From contig NZ_JAJEJT010000005.1 of assembly GCF_021390645.1 (NCBI RefSeq), forward strand, positions 310,001 through 374,000: DNA of 64,000 bases. Reading direction: 5' to 3'. Positions 51,735 through 60,052 of this stretch are shown piece after piece. How positions within the stretch are numbered: the first letter of the stretch is position 1; each line of letters opens with the position of its first letter. The stretch comes from Paraburkholderia flagellata. Its GTDB lineage: Bacteria > Pseudomonadota > Gammaproteobacteria > Burkholderiales > Burkholderiaceae. The position numbers and the translations under genes were made by a program. A model generated the notes under the pieces. The model saw only the letters and a list, made by a program, of their open reading frames with translations, had not been told where the DNA came from and did no database searches.

Positions 51735-53240
51735 TCACTTGTTTGGATGCAGGACCGACAGCGACGTATCCGGCGTACCCGATTGCGTCGCGAGCTCAGT
51801 TTTTTCAGCATCAAAGCCGCCGCCGAGCGCCTTGATCAACGCGACCTGCATGTTGCGTCGATCCATCTTCAGATTCGCAACGGCCTGTTCGGCGGTGAGT
51901 CGGTTGTCGTCGGCATTAAGCACCTGAAGCTGCTCATTCAAACCGGACCGGTAGCGCACGACCGCAAGCTGGTACGCTTTCGTCTGTGCGTCCAACGCTG
52001 CCTGCGCGTCCACGAGCTGCTTGTCGGTCGAGCGGATCAGCGTCACCTGGGTGGCAACCTCAGACAGCGCGTTGATCAGCGTCTTGTTGTAGTTCGCGAC
52101 GCCATAGTCGAAGTCGGCATAACGGCCTTTCAATTGCGAGCGCAGCGCACCGGCATCGAAAATCGGCAGGTGAATGGCCGAACCGGCCTGGATCTGCCGG
52201 CTGGAAGAATTCAGAAAGTGCCCCCAGCCGAAAGCGTCCAGCCCCAGCGAAGCAGACAGATTGATGTCGGGAAAGAATTCCGCCTTCGCTTCCTTGACGC
52301 CATGCGCTGCGGCATCGACTTGCCAGTAAGCCGCGACGAGGTCGGGGCGGCGGGAAATCAGGTCTGCCGGCACGTTATCCGGTAAGGAAACTGCAGCTCC
52401 GTTCCCGAGCGTGGGCACTGCGATGGCGAGTCCGCGATCGGGTCCCGCACCTAGTAGTGCACCAAGCTGGTAGCGCACCGTCGTGATCTGCCCGTCCAGG
52501 TTGGTAAGCGTCGAGCGAATGGTCGCTGTATCGCCATTGGCCGTTTGCCGTTCTACGTTCGTGTCGAGGCCAGCATTGACGCGCCCGTTGGTAATGTGCT
52601 CGATCTCTTCGCGGTTCTTTAGTTCATTCGCCGCAATGTCGCGCAATGCGTACAGACGCGCGAGCTCGTTATAAGTGCTGGCTACCGACGTGGCGAGCGA
52701 AACGCGCACGGCTTGCATTTCGGCCTCGGCGACGTTCTGGTCGGAAATAGCCTCCTTCAACCGCTGGTGATTCTTTCCCCAGAAGTCCAGATCCCATGAT
52801 GCACCCGCCAGCACGGTGTTCTCGCTGGCCCAGTTTCCGCCGATCGGCGCCGGATAGACCGTATTCTCCGAGTAGAGATTGCGCGAAAAGGAATAGGAGC
52901 CGCTTACGTTCGGATAGAGTGCCGATTTCGCGCTGCCTGCATAAGCCGTCGCCTTGTCGATGCGTGCTCGCGCTTCATCGATGCTCGGATTACCCTTCAG
53001 CGCCTCGTCAATCAATTTCGATAGTTGCGGATCGCCGAACTGCTCCGACCAATCCAGCGAAGGCCATTTCCCGCCTTCAGCGGGCAAACTCTGTTGAGTT
53101 TCATATTTCGCCGGTTCTTCAATCTGGTGATTGCTCTTGATACCAGCGTAGTTGACACAACCTGCGAGGCACAGCGCTGCCGCCGCTGCTAGCGGAGACA
53201 TCCAGGCACTGATGGTTCTCAACGGGCGATGCGCTTTCAT
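51735..53240 (-). CDS. NodT-type RND/EmrAB outer-membrane efflux lipoprotein
   Basis: This 501-residue TolC-superfamily lipoprotein has a signal peptide with lipobox LAGC (Cys28). Family repeats are visible (LSKLIDEALKGNPSIDEARARIDKA, SWDLDFWGKNHQRLKEA, DLISRRPDLVAAYWQVDAAAHGVKEAKAEFFPDINLSASLG). The ATG (MKAHRPLRT) follows GGAAG. It is the first gene of the three-gene efflux operon. An 8-bp inverted repeat lies about 95 bases upstream. Confidence 0.92.
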   Translation of the reverse strand: MKAHRPLRTISAWMSPLAAAAALCLAGCVNYAGIKSNHQIEEPAKYETQQSLPAEGGKWPSLDWSEQFGDPQLSKLIDEALKGNPSIDEARARIDKATAYAGSAKSALYPNVSGSYSFSRNLYSENTVYPAPIGGNWASENTVLAGASWDLDFWGKNHQRLKEAISDQNVAEAEMQAVRVSLATSVASTYNELARLYALRDIAANELKNREEIEHITNGRVNAGLDTNVERQTANGDTATIRSTLTNLDGQITTVRYQLGALLGAGPDRGLAIAVPTLGNGAAVSLPDNVPADLISRRPDLVAAYWQVDAAAHGVKEAKAEFFPDINLSASLGLDAFGWGHFLNSSSRQIQAGSAIHLPIFDAGALRSQLKGRYADFDYGVANYNKTLINALSEVATQVTLIRSTDKQLVDAQAALDAQTKAYQLAVVRYRSGLNEQLQVLNADDNRLTAEQAVANLKMDRRNMQVALIKALGGGFDAEKTELATQSGTPDTSLSVLHPNK

Positions 53241-53334
53241 CGTGGCTTCCTTTTTTCCGGTAGACAAATCGGTTGCATGCATTCGCATGGCGATCGGTGT
53301 ATGTGCACAGATTAGTGATTGACCTGGGTAGCAT

Positions 53335-53362
53335 CAACAATCAACGGGACACAAGATTGTTG
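53335..53362. promoter_or_regulatory. Inverted repeat CAACAATC-N12-GATTGTTG upstream of the efflux operon
   Basis: Two perfect 8-bp half-sites separated by 12 bases lie about 95 bases upstream of the NodT-like start, in the 433-base gap before the MarR gene. They could be the operator of the MarR-type regulator encoded just upstream, or a hairpin. No other feature is evident in 53241-53673. Confidence 0.5.
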
Positions 53363-53673
53363 CGAGCTGTAGATCCAGTGAGTTGGCAACCACTCGATTT
53401 GATGCAACACCCGCTTCATCAGTTATCCTCACTTCTTATTTGAGTAACGGGGATTCGACTTGGTGGAGCACCGGCTTTCCGGAAAGCTCCGTGCTTACCC
53501 GAAAGCGGCATGAGGGCTGGTGAGTATCGGCGCGTACGGCCGAGTTGGAGGTGCGGTGTTACGTGCTGCGGATGGTATGCGTCCCCTGCGCGATCTTCAA
53601 CCGCGCCAGGCGTATCAATTTCTCACCCGATCGACAACAATCCAGTCGGCAGGTGTTTCGACGCTGGGATCGA

Positions 53674-54108
53674 CTATCGCCAGCTGTTATCGCTCGTCAG
53701 CCGGAAGAGTTCCAGCCTCAGCCGCGCGGCCTCACGTTCGCCAAAACTGGTTTCGAAACTTGCCTGCGCGGTGCGCCAATGACCGATGGCCTTATCCAGC
53801 TTCGCTCGGCCGGATGCTGTGATATGCAACCGCAACCGGCGCTTGTTCCCGATCTCCGAGGATTCACCAACGAGCCCGTTTCGTTCCAGAGGCTTGAGCG
53901 TTCGAATGAGGGTGGTTCTATCCATCACCATCGCCTCCGCAATCTCCAGCATGGTGAGCCCCGGGGCACGAGCCAACGTGCTCAGAATACTGAACTGGGT
54001 CGGTGTCACGCCCACTTCGGAAAGGTGACGCTCGTACAGCTTCGAAATATGCCGGGCTGCTTGCCGAATAGCGAAGCAGTCGTCGACGTAGAGTGGGAGT
54101 GTGTTCAT
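53674..54108 (-). CDS. MarR-family transcriptional regulator
   Basis: This 144-residue winged-helix regulator has the MarR core QFSILSTLARAPGLTMLEIAEAMVMDRTTLIRTLKPLERNGLV and the beta-wing SSEIGNKRRLRLHITASGRAKL. I chose the ATG giving MNTLPLYVDD; an ATG 36 bases upstream is possible. It lies upstream of the efflux operon on the same strand and probably represses it, as EmrR does for emrAB. The 54109-54395 gap beyond it shows nothing. Confidence 0.88.
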   Translation of the reverse strand: MNTLPLYVDDCFAIRQAARHISKLYERHLSEVGVTPTQFSILSTLARAPGLTMLEIAEAMVMDRTTLIRTLKPLERNGLVGESSEIGNKRRLRLHITASGRAKLDKAIGHWRTAQASFETSFGEREAARLRLELFRLTSDNSWR

Positions 54109-54395
54109 GGCGACAGAGTATCTGGGCCAAGTCGGACGATCCATACCGTCGAAGGCATCAAACTATCACCATCAAGTCAACGGTCACGCGTGGGTGTTGT
54201 GCCAGCATGGCGCCGCCCGATCACGCGACGGTGATGCCGCGCAACGCCGTGCACGAACGCCTGTCCCCTATTTTTATTAATCACACGATTGGGCGTTGCG
54301 AGTGTTCGAGCGCCGCGCGAACGAAGTCGAAATGGGCGCTCGCCGTGCGACGAGCTGACCCGATCGATTTACTCCAGGCTATCAAGCCTCGATGA

Positions 54396-54791
54396 TCAAA
54401 CGTAGTGCCCCGATTTCTCTAGCACCTCGATCTTGTATCCGTCCGGGTCCTGCACAAAGAAGTATCGTGCAAGCAGTGTGTCCCCGTCCTTGAACTCCTT
54501 CACTGGCGTTGGCCCGAATCCGAGTTCTGCAAAACGGGCCCGCTCTACCTCGAGTCCGGAAACCGCCACTGCCACGTGCCCATACCCATCACCGTGGGTG
54601 TAAGCCAATTCGCGGCCCTTATTCCACGTGAGTTCGACTTCAAAATCGTTCTCTGCATTGCGCAGGTAGACCAATGCGAAATCAGGGAAGTCGAGCCGGT
54701 GGCCTTCTACCAGCCCGAAAGCGAGCCGGTAGAACTCGAGCGACCGCTCGAGTTCCCGAACCCGGATCATGGTATGAATCAGCTTGGCCAA
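54396..54791 (-). CDS. Lactoylglutathione lyase/glyoxalase I-like VOC protein
   Basis: This roughly 131-residue VOC-fold protein begins MAKLIHTMIRVRELERSLEFYRLAFGL from a TTG start; a TTG nine bases upstream is also open but too close to the AAAAGG ribosome site. Metal-ligand positions of glyoxalase I are present: His in LIHTM, Glu in FEVELTWN, His in GYGHVAVAV, and Glu in YKIEVLEK. It probably detoxifies methylglyoxal or related 2-oxoaldehydes with glutathione. It stands among small stress-type genes. Confidence 0.82.
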   Translation of the reverse strand: MAKLIHTMIRVRELERSLEFYRLAFGLVEGHRLDFPDFALVYLRNAENDFEVELTWNKGRELAYTHGDGYGHVAVAVSGLEVERARFAELGFGPTPVKEFKDGDTLLARYFFVQDPDGYKIEVLEKSGHYV

Positions 54792-54833
54792 TTTATTCAA
54801 CCTTTTCAGAATTGCATGGCGCAGCGGCAGCCA

Positions 54834-55190
54834 CTATGCGCCGAGCGAGGTGAAGGTCTGGATGGAAATCTTCCCGTTCTTCACGAAGAGCGTATCGGTC
54901 GCAAGCGTGACCGAGGGCTTCGCTTCCCATGCGAAGTAAGCGACTTCGCGAGCAACGCATTGGCTCGTGATCTTGAATGCCGACCAGAACGCCGGTTCGG
55001 CGCTATCGATGAACGCCTTAAAGAATTGCCTGATTTCATCAAGCCCGCGATATACCTTCCCGGGCGTCATCAATACAGCGTTTTCGTCGTAATCGCTCAG
55101 GATCTCGTCGATCCCTACTGCAAAGGCACCGAGATGGTGTTCGAACACTCGCTGTGTTGACGCCTCGACTTCTACGGGTGTTTCAGTCAT
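54834..55190 (-). CDS. NTF2-like/SnoaL-type small protein
   Basis: This 118-residue single-domain protein has the cone-like NTF2 pattern: an N-terminal helix pair (VFEHHLGAFAVGIDEILSDYDENAVLMTP), GKVYRGLDEIRQFFKAF, and beta strands ending KNGKISIQTFTSLG. The ATG (MTETPVEVE) follows GAGGAG. The YDENAVLMTP motif is common in DUF4440/SnoaL-like proteins of unknown substrate. It lies 65 bases before a cupin gene end on the same strand. Confidence 0.75.
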   Translation of the reverse strand: MTETPVEVEASTQRVFEHHLGAFAVGIDEILSDYDENAVLMTPGKVYRGLDEIRQFFKAFIDSAEPAFWSAFKITSQCVAREVAYFAWEAKPSVTLATDTLFVKNGKISIQTFTSLGA

Positions 55191-55255
55191 AGCGAACTGC
55201 TCCTCAAATGGATTGGGTCGAACGCGCACCCAGTGGGCGCGCGCCCCGAATACGA

Positions 55256-55693
55256 TCAACCGGCGTACGCCCGCTGCGCCTCGTCCCACGTCACGACGAT
55301 GATCGGCGTCCCGTCCTCGCGGATAAACGACAGCGGACCGAGAAAGGTCATGTAGAACGCGCTGTCCACCGGGAAGTACGTTTTATCGTGCCGCGCGTTG
55401 GCCGATTCATAGCCATACGCCGGAGCGACAACAGTGTCGCCGCCATGCTCCTTCCCGCCGCGCACATCCATCCGCCCCTTCGTTAGCAGATACTCGCCGG
55501 GGCCCACGTGAAAATGCGCGTTGAAGGACGATCCTGCGGGACAGTCGAACATGGCGGTCCACGCGCCCATTTCGGGTGACGCGTGCAACATCTTCCAGCG
55601 AATACCGCCTTGCGACAGTGCATCGGGAAAAGGCTTCCAGGGGATTTCGTCGATCTGTACAGCCTCTTCCTGGATCTTCGCCTTGATTTCCAT
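55256..55693 (-). CDS. ChrR-like cupin-domain protein
   Basis: This 145-residue single cupin of the ChrR/2,4'-dihydroxyacetophenone-dioxygenase-like group has motif 1 FNAHFHVGPGEYLLTKGRMDV with the His/His/Glu metal set and motif 2 near FPVDSAFYMTF. The ATG (MEIKAKIQEE) has AAGGAG upstream. Possible roles are a small dioxygenase or a metal-binding sensor. Confidence 0.78.
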   Translation of the reverse strand: MEIKAKIQEEAVQIDEIPWKPFPDALSQGGIRWKMLHASPEMGAWTAMFDCPAGSSFNAHFHVGPGEYLLTKGRMDVRGGKEHGGDTVVAPAYGYESANARHDKTYFPVDSAFYMTFLGPLSFIREDGTPIIVVTWDEAQRAYAG

Positions 55694-56055
55694 CGTCGTC
55701 TCCTTGGTAGTTAAGTCGGCCCCCAACCAGGGGATAACAATCACGCGCCGATGAGACAACGATAGATCACTCGCCCACGCCGGAGTTGCTCCGCAGCGCA
55801 AGCGCACTTGCCTTGTAGTGCAGGCATGCTGCCGCGCGGAACACCTCGACTGCACTTTCCGGCAACGCCCCCTGCACGGAGAGGCAATCGCGCACTCGTC
55901 CCAACTGCTAATTTCACTTGCGTCGGCAACGCCAAATCACGGATAGCCGAACGAACGACCGGTCGCTGCGCTGCAACAGAAATGCAGTCGTCAGCGCGCG
56001 TTCTCCATCGTCAAACGCACCAGGATTACTACTCCCCTAAACGCAAGGAGCAATC
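55694..56055. other. Intergenic region between divergent cupin and tautomerase-like genes
   Basis: This 362-base gap holds no supported gene. Both divergent promoters must be here. An AAGGAG ribosome site lies at each end. No clear palindrome stood out. Confidence 0.4.
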
Positions 56056-56559
56056 ATGCCGCTTATCGATTTCAGTTATGCAGTGGGTTCGTTGAGCCCA
56101 GACGCCCGCAGCCGTCTTGCGGACAAGATGTGGTCCACTGCGCTGCATTGGGAGGGAATCGAAGTCAACGAAACCTCGGGCTCCGTTGCATGGGTCTACT
56201 TCGACGAACGCCCACGCGATCATGTCACCGTGGCCGGCCACGTACCCGGCCAAAACATCTACCGGCTCAACGTGCGGGTCATGACGGGGTTCATGGACCA
56301 GGCACGCATCGACAATCTCGCACGCGAGTTGACCGAGTTGGTCCTTGAAGCCGACGGAACAAAAGGCGACGGGAGCGGACCGCGCGTCTTCTGCATTATC
56401 GAAAAGATTCCAAGCGGGTCGTGGAGCATCGACGGGAAAACATGGACCACAGTCTTCACCGCGCAAACGCTGAAACTCGAGAATGCACGCATCGCCGCTA
56501 TGGAAAAGGCTGTGGCGTCGCGGCCGCGCATTGATGTCCCGTACGAAGCGAAATCGTAG
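56056..56559 (+). CDS. Tautomerase-superfamily protein with N-terminal Pro
   Basis: This 167-residue protein starts MPLIDFSYAVGSLSPDARSRLADKMW, so Pro becomes the N-terminus after Met removal, as in 4-oxalocrotonate tautomerases and relatives. The chain is about twice the 60-75 residues of a single tautomerase unit. A second beta-alpha half (YRLNVRVMTGFMDQARIDNLARELTELVLEA) suggests an internal duplication like that of cis-CaaD or MSAD-type members. AAGGAG lies before the ATG. The reaction is unknown. Confidence 0.7.
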   Translation: MPLIDFSYAVGSLSPDARSRLADKMWSTALHWEGIEVNETSGSVAWVYFDERPRDHVTVAGHVPGQNIYRLNVRVMTGFMDQARIDNLARELTELVLEADGTKGDGSGPRVFCIIEKIPSGSWSIDGKTWTTVFTAQTLKLENARIAAMEKAVASRPRIDVPYEAKS

Positions 56560-56575
56560 TGCGCGATGCATCGCT

Positions 56576-56598
56576 CGGCGCTGGCTTGTACAGCGCCG
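56576..56598. terminator. Hairpin between convergent genes
   Basis: A perfect 8-bp stem CGGCGCTG/CAGCGCCG with a 7-base loop lies between the tautomerase-like stop and the convergent DUF4148 stop. It could serve both directions, but no T-run follows on either side. Confidence 0.45.
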
Positions 56599-56615
56599 GC
56601 GTGTCATCCCGCAGG

Positions 56616-56921
56616 TTAACGCGCGACGTAGATCGGAGGCGAATATGAGCTGTATCTCACTTCAGCCGGGTAGCGCTCACCCATGTGGCCGTTGATACCC
56701 GCGCCGTTATCGTTGGTTGAAATCGCCGCTTTCTCACGAACGCGACCATCGAGTCCGGAACGCGCCTCGTCCGGGCTCATGGACTTGTTGCTGGCCTGGA
56801 GCGATTGCGCGTATTGCGCCTCCACCTGTTGGCCGTCCACTGCCGAAGGCGATTGCGCGCTCGCCAGGATGGGCGCGGTGAGAACGCCCGCCAGAATGAC
56901 CAGTCTTGCTACCCGCTTCAT
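56616..56921 (-). CDS. DUF4148-type small secreted protein
   Basis: This 101-residue protein has a Sec signal (MKRVARLVILAGVLTAPILASAQ) and a short, polar mature part with MSPDEARSGLDGRVREKA. Such DUF4148 proteins are common in Burkholderia, often in several copies, with no known function. ATG preceded by AGGGG. It stands alone. Confidence 0.8.
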   Translation of the reverse strand: MKRVARLVILAGVLTAPILASAQSPSAVDGQQVEAQYAQSLQASNKSMSPDEARSGLDGRVREKAAISTNDNGAGINGHMGERYPAEVRYSSYSPPIYVAR

Positions 56922-57098
56922 CGCTACCCCTTCGGATCTGAACAGAACAATCGCCGCACCGTTTCGTGTGCTTGCGGCTCCGAGGTAGCCTACGTCAGAC
57001 TGGGAAAATGACAAATGACTGGAAGCGAACAGATTCTTGCCGAATGCGTTACAGTGACCACCCCGAAAGTGTGATGAAAGACGTCAATCCCATCGGCT

Positions 57099-57998
57099 CT
57101 AGAGATGAGATTGCGCGAATGCAGTCGCGTGATCGATAAACGCCCGCACTTTTGCGGGCATGAGGGTTCTAGTCAAATACGCCAGCCGGATTTCAATTGC
57201 GCTATCGGCTAGATCAAAGCCTTCGAGCAACCTCACAAGGCGCCCAGAAGCAAGGTCGTCACGTATCAACGCTTCCGGCAATACGCCCAAGCCGAAGCCC
57301 TGCAGGACCATCTCCCGATTGAACATGGGGTTATTGGAAGCGACATCGAACTTCAACGGGATCGAAACGTCTTCCTGCCCTACCTTGAATGCGAGCGCCG
57401 GCTTCTTGATCGACGGGGACACTGCCACAAAGTCATGCTCGGCGAGATCAGCAGGTTCACCCGGGTGGCGATGTTTCTTTAAATACTCTGGCGAGGCAAC
57501 AATCACCTGCGGGATGCGTTCCAGCAATTTGGTTACCGTCGTGTCACTCGTGAGCATATAAGGCACAACGATCCCGAGGTCGTAGCCATCGGCAACCAGA
57601 TCAACGGGGCGCTCGATAAGCGTGACTTCGAGGCTGACCTTGGGGTTTTGCAACTTGAAGCTCGCGAGAAGCGGCACCAGAAGGTTCACGGTAGCTGTGG
57701 TATGTGCAACGAGGCGTAGCACTCCCGTGGCCTCTCTGGCCTCGTTGAACGTCTCCGCCTCGAGCGCATCGATATCATCGAGAATCCTGACGCAACGTTC
57801 GTAGAAGCGCTCAGCGGTCTCGGTCAACGAGATTTGGCGGGTGGTTCGGTGAAACAGCCGGTTTCCCAACCGCTGCTCCAGGGACGCAATCGCGCGAGAA
57901 ACAACAGGCGTCGTAACGCCCAGCGTGTCAGCTGCTCGCGTGAAACTGCGCGCCTCGACCACCGTACGAAATACCCGCAACGATTCAACGTAATCCAT
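57099..57998 (-). CDS. LysR-family transcriptional regulator
   Basis: This 299-residue LysR regulator has the HTH ESLRVFRTVVEARSFTRAADTLGVTTPVVSRAIASLEQRLGNRLFHRTTRQISLTE near the N-terminus and a two-lobed effector domain (LIERPVDLVADGYDLGI, VLPEALIRDDLASGRLVRLL). It resembles the CrgA-type subgroup with DIG-like loops. The ATG (MDYVESLRVF) lies after GGCAGG. No obvious target adjoins it; the 58000-58187 gap shows nothing. Confidence 0.9.
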   Translation of the reverse strand: MDYVESLRVFRTVVEARSFTRAADTLGVTTPVVSRAIASLEQRLGNRLFHRTTRQISLTETAERFYERCVRILDDIDALEAETFNEAREATGVLRLVAHTTATVNLLVPLLASFKLQNPKVSLEVTLIERPVDLVADGYDLGIVVPYMLTSDTTVTKLLERIPQVIVASPEYLKKHRHPGEPADLAEHDFVAVSPSIKKPALAFKVGQEDVSIPLKFDVASNNPMFNREMVLQGFGLGVLPEALIRDDLASGRLVRLLEGFDLADSAIEIRLAYLTRTLMPAKVRAFIDHATAFAQSHL

Positions 57999-58187
57999 GA
58001 TCGCCTGCCTCTTTAGAAAGCATTTCGTAACTAAAAGCGTCTGACGAACAAGGCTCGCCGCTCGCCATGATCTTACTCGCCGGCAATACCGCGCGGCTTC
58101 CGCGTGGCGTTGACGCGATGGCCAAGGCTCAGGTATTAGCAAGACGCTTCAATGCTGTCTAAGAGGCGCCGCGAATCGCTCACCGGG

Positions 58188-58454
58188 TCAGCAGCGAGGT
58201 CCGCGTCCCCGCCGCAAATTTCTGATTGAACGCTGCCACAGGAGCGCGTTCTCCGCACTTCGCGAATCGGCTTCTCGTGAACCTGTGGCCCAACTCATCA
58301 CGCCCAGCCAGCCCGCCACCGTCCAGCCAAGAAGCAGATTGAACAGAAATATTCTCGCGGCTTCCTGCTTCATGCGCCGGCGAGCAATCAAGGATGGCGT
58401 GAAATACGCGACAGCAACCGCTACAAGCAAAACGTACGCAATAACAGTACGCAT
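58188..58454 (-). CDS. Superinfection-immunity-family small membrane protein
   Basis: This 88-residue protein has two hydrophobic segments: VIAYVLLVAVAVAYFTPSLIA, then after RRRMKQEAARI the block FLFNLLLGWTVAGWLGVMSWATG. That block matches the pattern of T4 Imm-like superinfection-immunity proteins (IFLxNLxLGWTxIGW). The C-terminus is basic and cytoplasmic. There is no prophage around it, so it may be a domesticated exclusion gene or an unrelated membrane protein of the same fold. It lies between LysR and porin genes. Confidence 0.72.
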   Translation of the reverse strand: MRTVIAYVLLVAVAVAYFTPSLIARRRMKQEAARIFLFNLLLGWTVAGWLGVMSWATGSREADSRSAENALLWQRSIRNLRRGRGPRC

Positions 58455-58655
58455 CTGATGCTCCCACTCGAATCATTCGACGATCGATTCTAAGTCGGCG
58501 CGCTTTCGCAATGAACCTCGGTTTAGGCAGGAAAGTGTTGTACAAATTGACAACGCGAATAGTGCCCCATTTGCCACCCGTGGGTGGCTTCGTGCCTTCG
58601 CGGTGAGGGTTGGCGCTTGCGCCAGTCGTCGGCGCAGGAAGCCTGTCGAAGCTCG

Positions 58656-59858
58656 CTAGAATCGATGCCTCACGCCGGCCGTCGCAGCGATCTGATAACG
58701 GGAATTCGTGCCGCTTGGGCCGCCAATGTTGTTGATGGCCGCCGTCAGCGCCCCGTTCAAAGCCTTTTGATACACCACAGCACCGTAAAGATCGGTGAGC
58801 TTGCTCAGTGAGTAAACCAACCCGGTGTTGAACTGAACCCAGTGTGGATGAGGACCATCGCTGACGTTGGCCATGGACGACGCGCCTCCTACATTGCCGA
58901 CGCTGTAGATGACGGCCAAGCCGGCTTGCAAGGCGGGCGTGAATCGATACCTGCCGTTCACTTCGTAATTGGAGATCGAGAAATTGGTGTGATCCGCATA
59001 CCGCAGCTTGACAAAGGTATAAGCACCCCCGATCGTGAACTGACTCATCTCGTAGGCAATTCCGGCGCCCGTGATGTCCTGTGTGGTTACCGGTCGCGCA
59101 TAGAATATCGATGTCGTGCTCAAATAGTCACCCACGACAGCGCCAGAAGTATTGCTCCCGCCTGTGGCTCCTGCCGACGGTTCGCTGAGGTGAAAATGGG
59201 CGACGCCCAACGAAAGCGAATTGCGCGCGTAGCTGCCGCCCACACTCCACGCCCTGTTGTTCGCGAATCCTTCTCCGTCTGAACCGGCTGCCTGATTGCT
59301 AAACGCGTAGAGTCCACCGAGTGTGAATCCCGCAAAATTTACGCTCTCGAACTTGACCGTGTTGTTCAGCCGAAATGTAGTGTAGAGGTTATCGACGTCG
59401 CCAACGTGCGCGCCGTACTGCGTTCCCCATTGCCGCGACGACACGAACGGTCCGACGAAATCCACGAGGGGTTCGTACTGGCGCCCCATTGAGAACGTCC
59501 CGATTGCGTTGTTCTGCAGCCCCACATAGGCCTGCCGTCCGAACAAGCGCGAGCCTTGCAGCATCGTGCCGTTTGCCACGCTAAAGCCGTTCTCCAGCAC
59601 GAAGACAGCGGAATTCCCGCCTCCGAGATCCTCGATACCGCGAATGCCCCAACGCGAGGGTAATCCAACTCCCGTTGTTTCCTGAAATTTGCTGGCCCCT
59701 ACAGTGCCAGGCTTCGTCGCAACGTTGTTTACATAGCTTACCCCGGCGTCCACGATTCCGTAGAGCGTCACGCTACTCTGCGCAAGCGCGAGAGTGGGTG
59801 TTCCCCCGGCAATAGCAATAGACAGAACCAGTATATGTTCTCTGGCAACCCTTTCCAT
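58656..59858 (-). CDS. Gram-negative porin
   Basis: This 400-residue trimeric-porin-type protein has a signal peptide (MERVAREHILVLSIAIAGGTP, ending ALAQ), the first strand SSVTLYGIVDAGVSYVNN, the SRWGIRGIEDLGGGNSAVFVLENGF block, FGRQAYVGLQ and a C-terminal RYQIAATAGVRHRF. It forms a 16-stranded outer-membrane channel for small solutes. AAAGGAG precedes the ATG. It follows an ACS permease gene on the same strand, so it may import the same organic acid as that permease. Confidence 0.92.
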   Translation of the reverse strand: MERVAREHILVLSIAIAGGTPTLALAQSSVTLYGIVDAGVSYVNNVATKPGTVGASKFQETTGVGLPSRWGIRGIEDLGGGNSAVFVLENGFSVANGTMLQGSRLFGRQAYVGLQNNAIGTFSMGRQYEPLVDFVGPFVSSRQWGTQYGAHVGDVDNLYTTFRLNNTVKFESVNFAGFTLGGLYAFSNQAAGSDGEGFANNRAWSVGGSYARNSLSLGVAHFHLSEPSAGATGGSNTSGAVVGDYLSTTSIFYARPVTTQDITGAGIAYEMSQFTIGGAYTFVKLRYADHTNFSISNYEVNGRYRFTPALQAGLAVIYSVGNVGGASSMANVSDGPHPHWVQFNTGLVYSLSKLTDLYGAVVYQKALNGALTAAINNIGGPSGTNSRYQIAATAGVRHRF

Positions 59859-60052
59859 AAATCTCCTTTCCGAAATTGTCCAGATTATTTTTCTTTTAAA
59901 AACAAAGGCGAGTTCGAGCAGACCGATTATTAGCAATCCGTTGAATTGTGATTGTTCAAGACAATCTCACGGAGTGGCACTCAATACCCGCACCGTCGCG
60001 GGCACCGAATCTCGCGATTGAATGAATGCTGGCGCGAACGAAAACGATCGAT

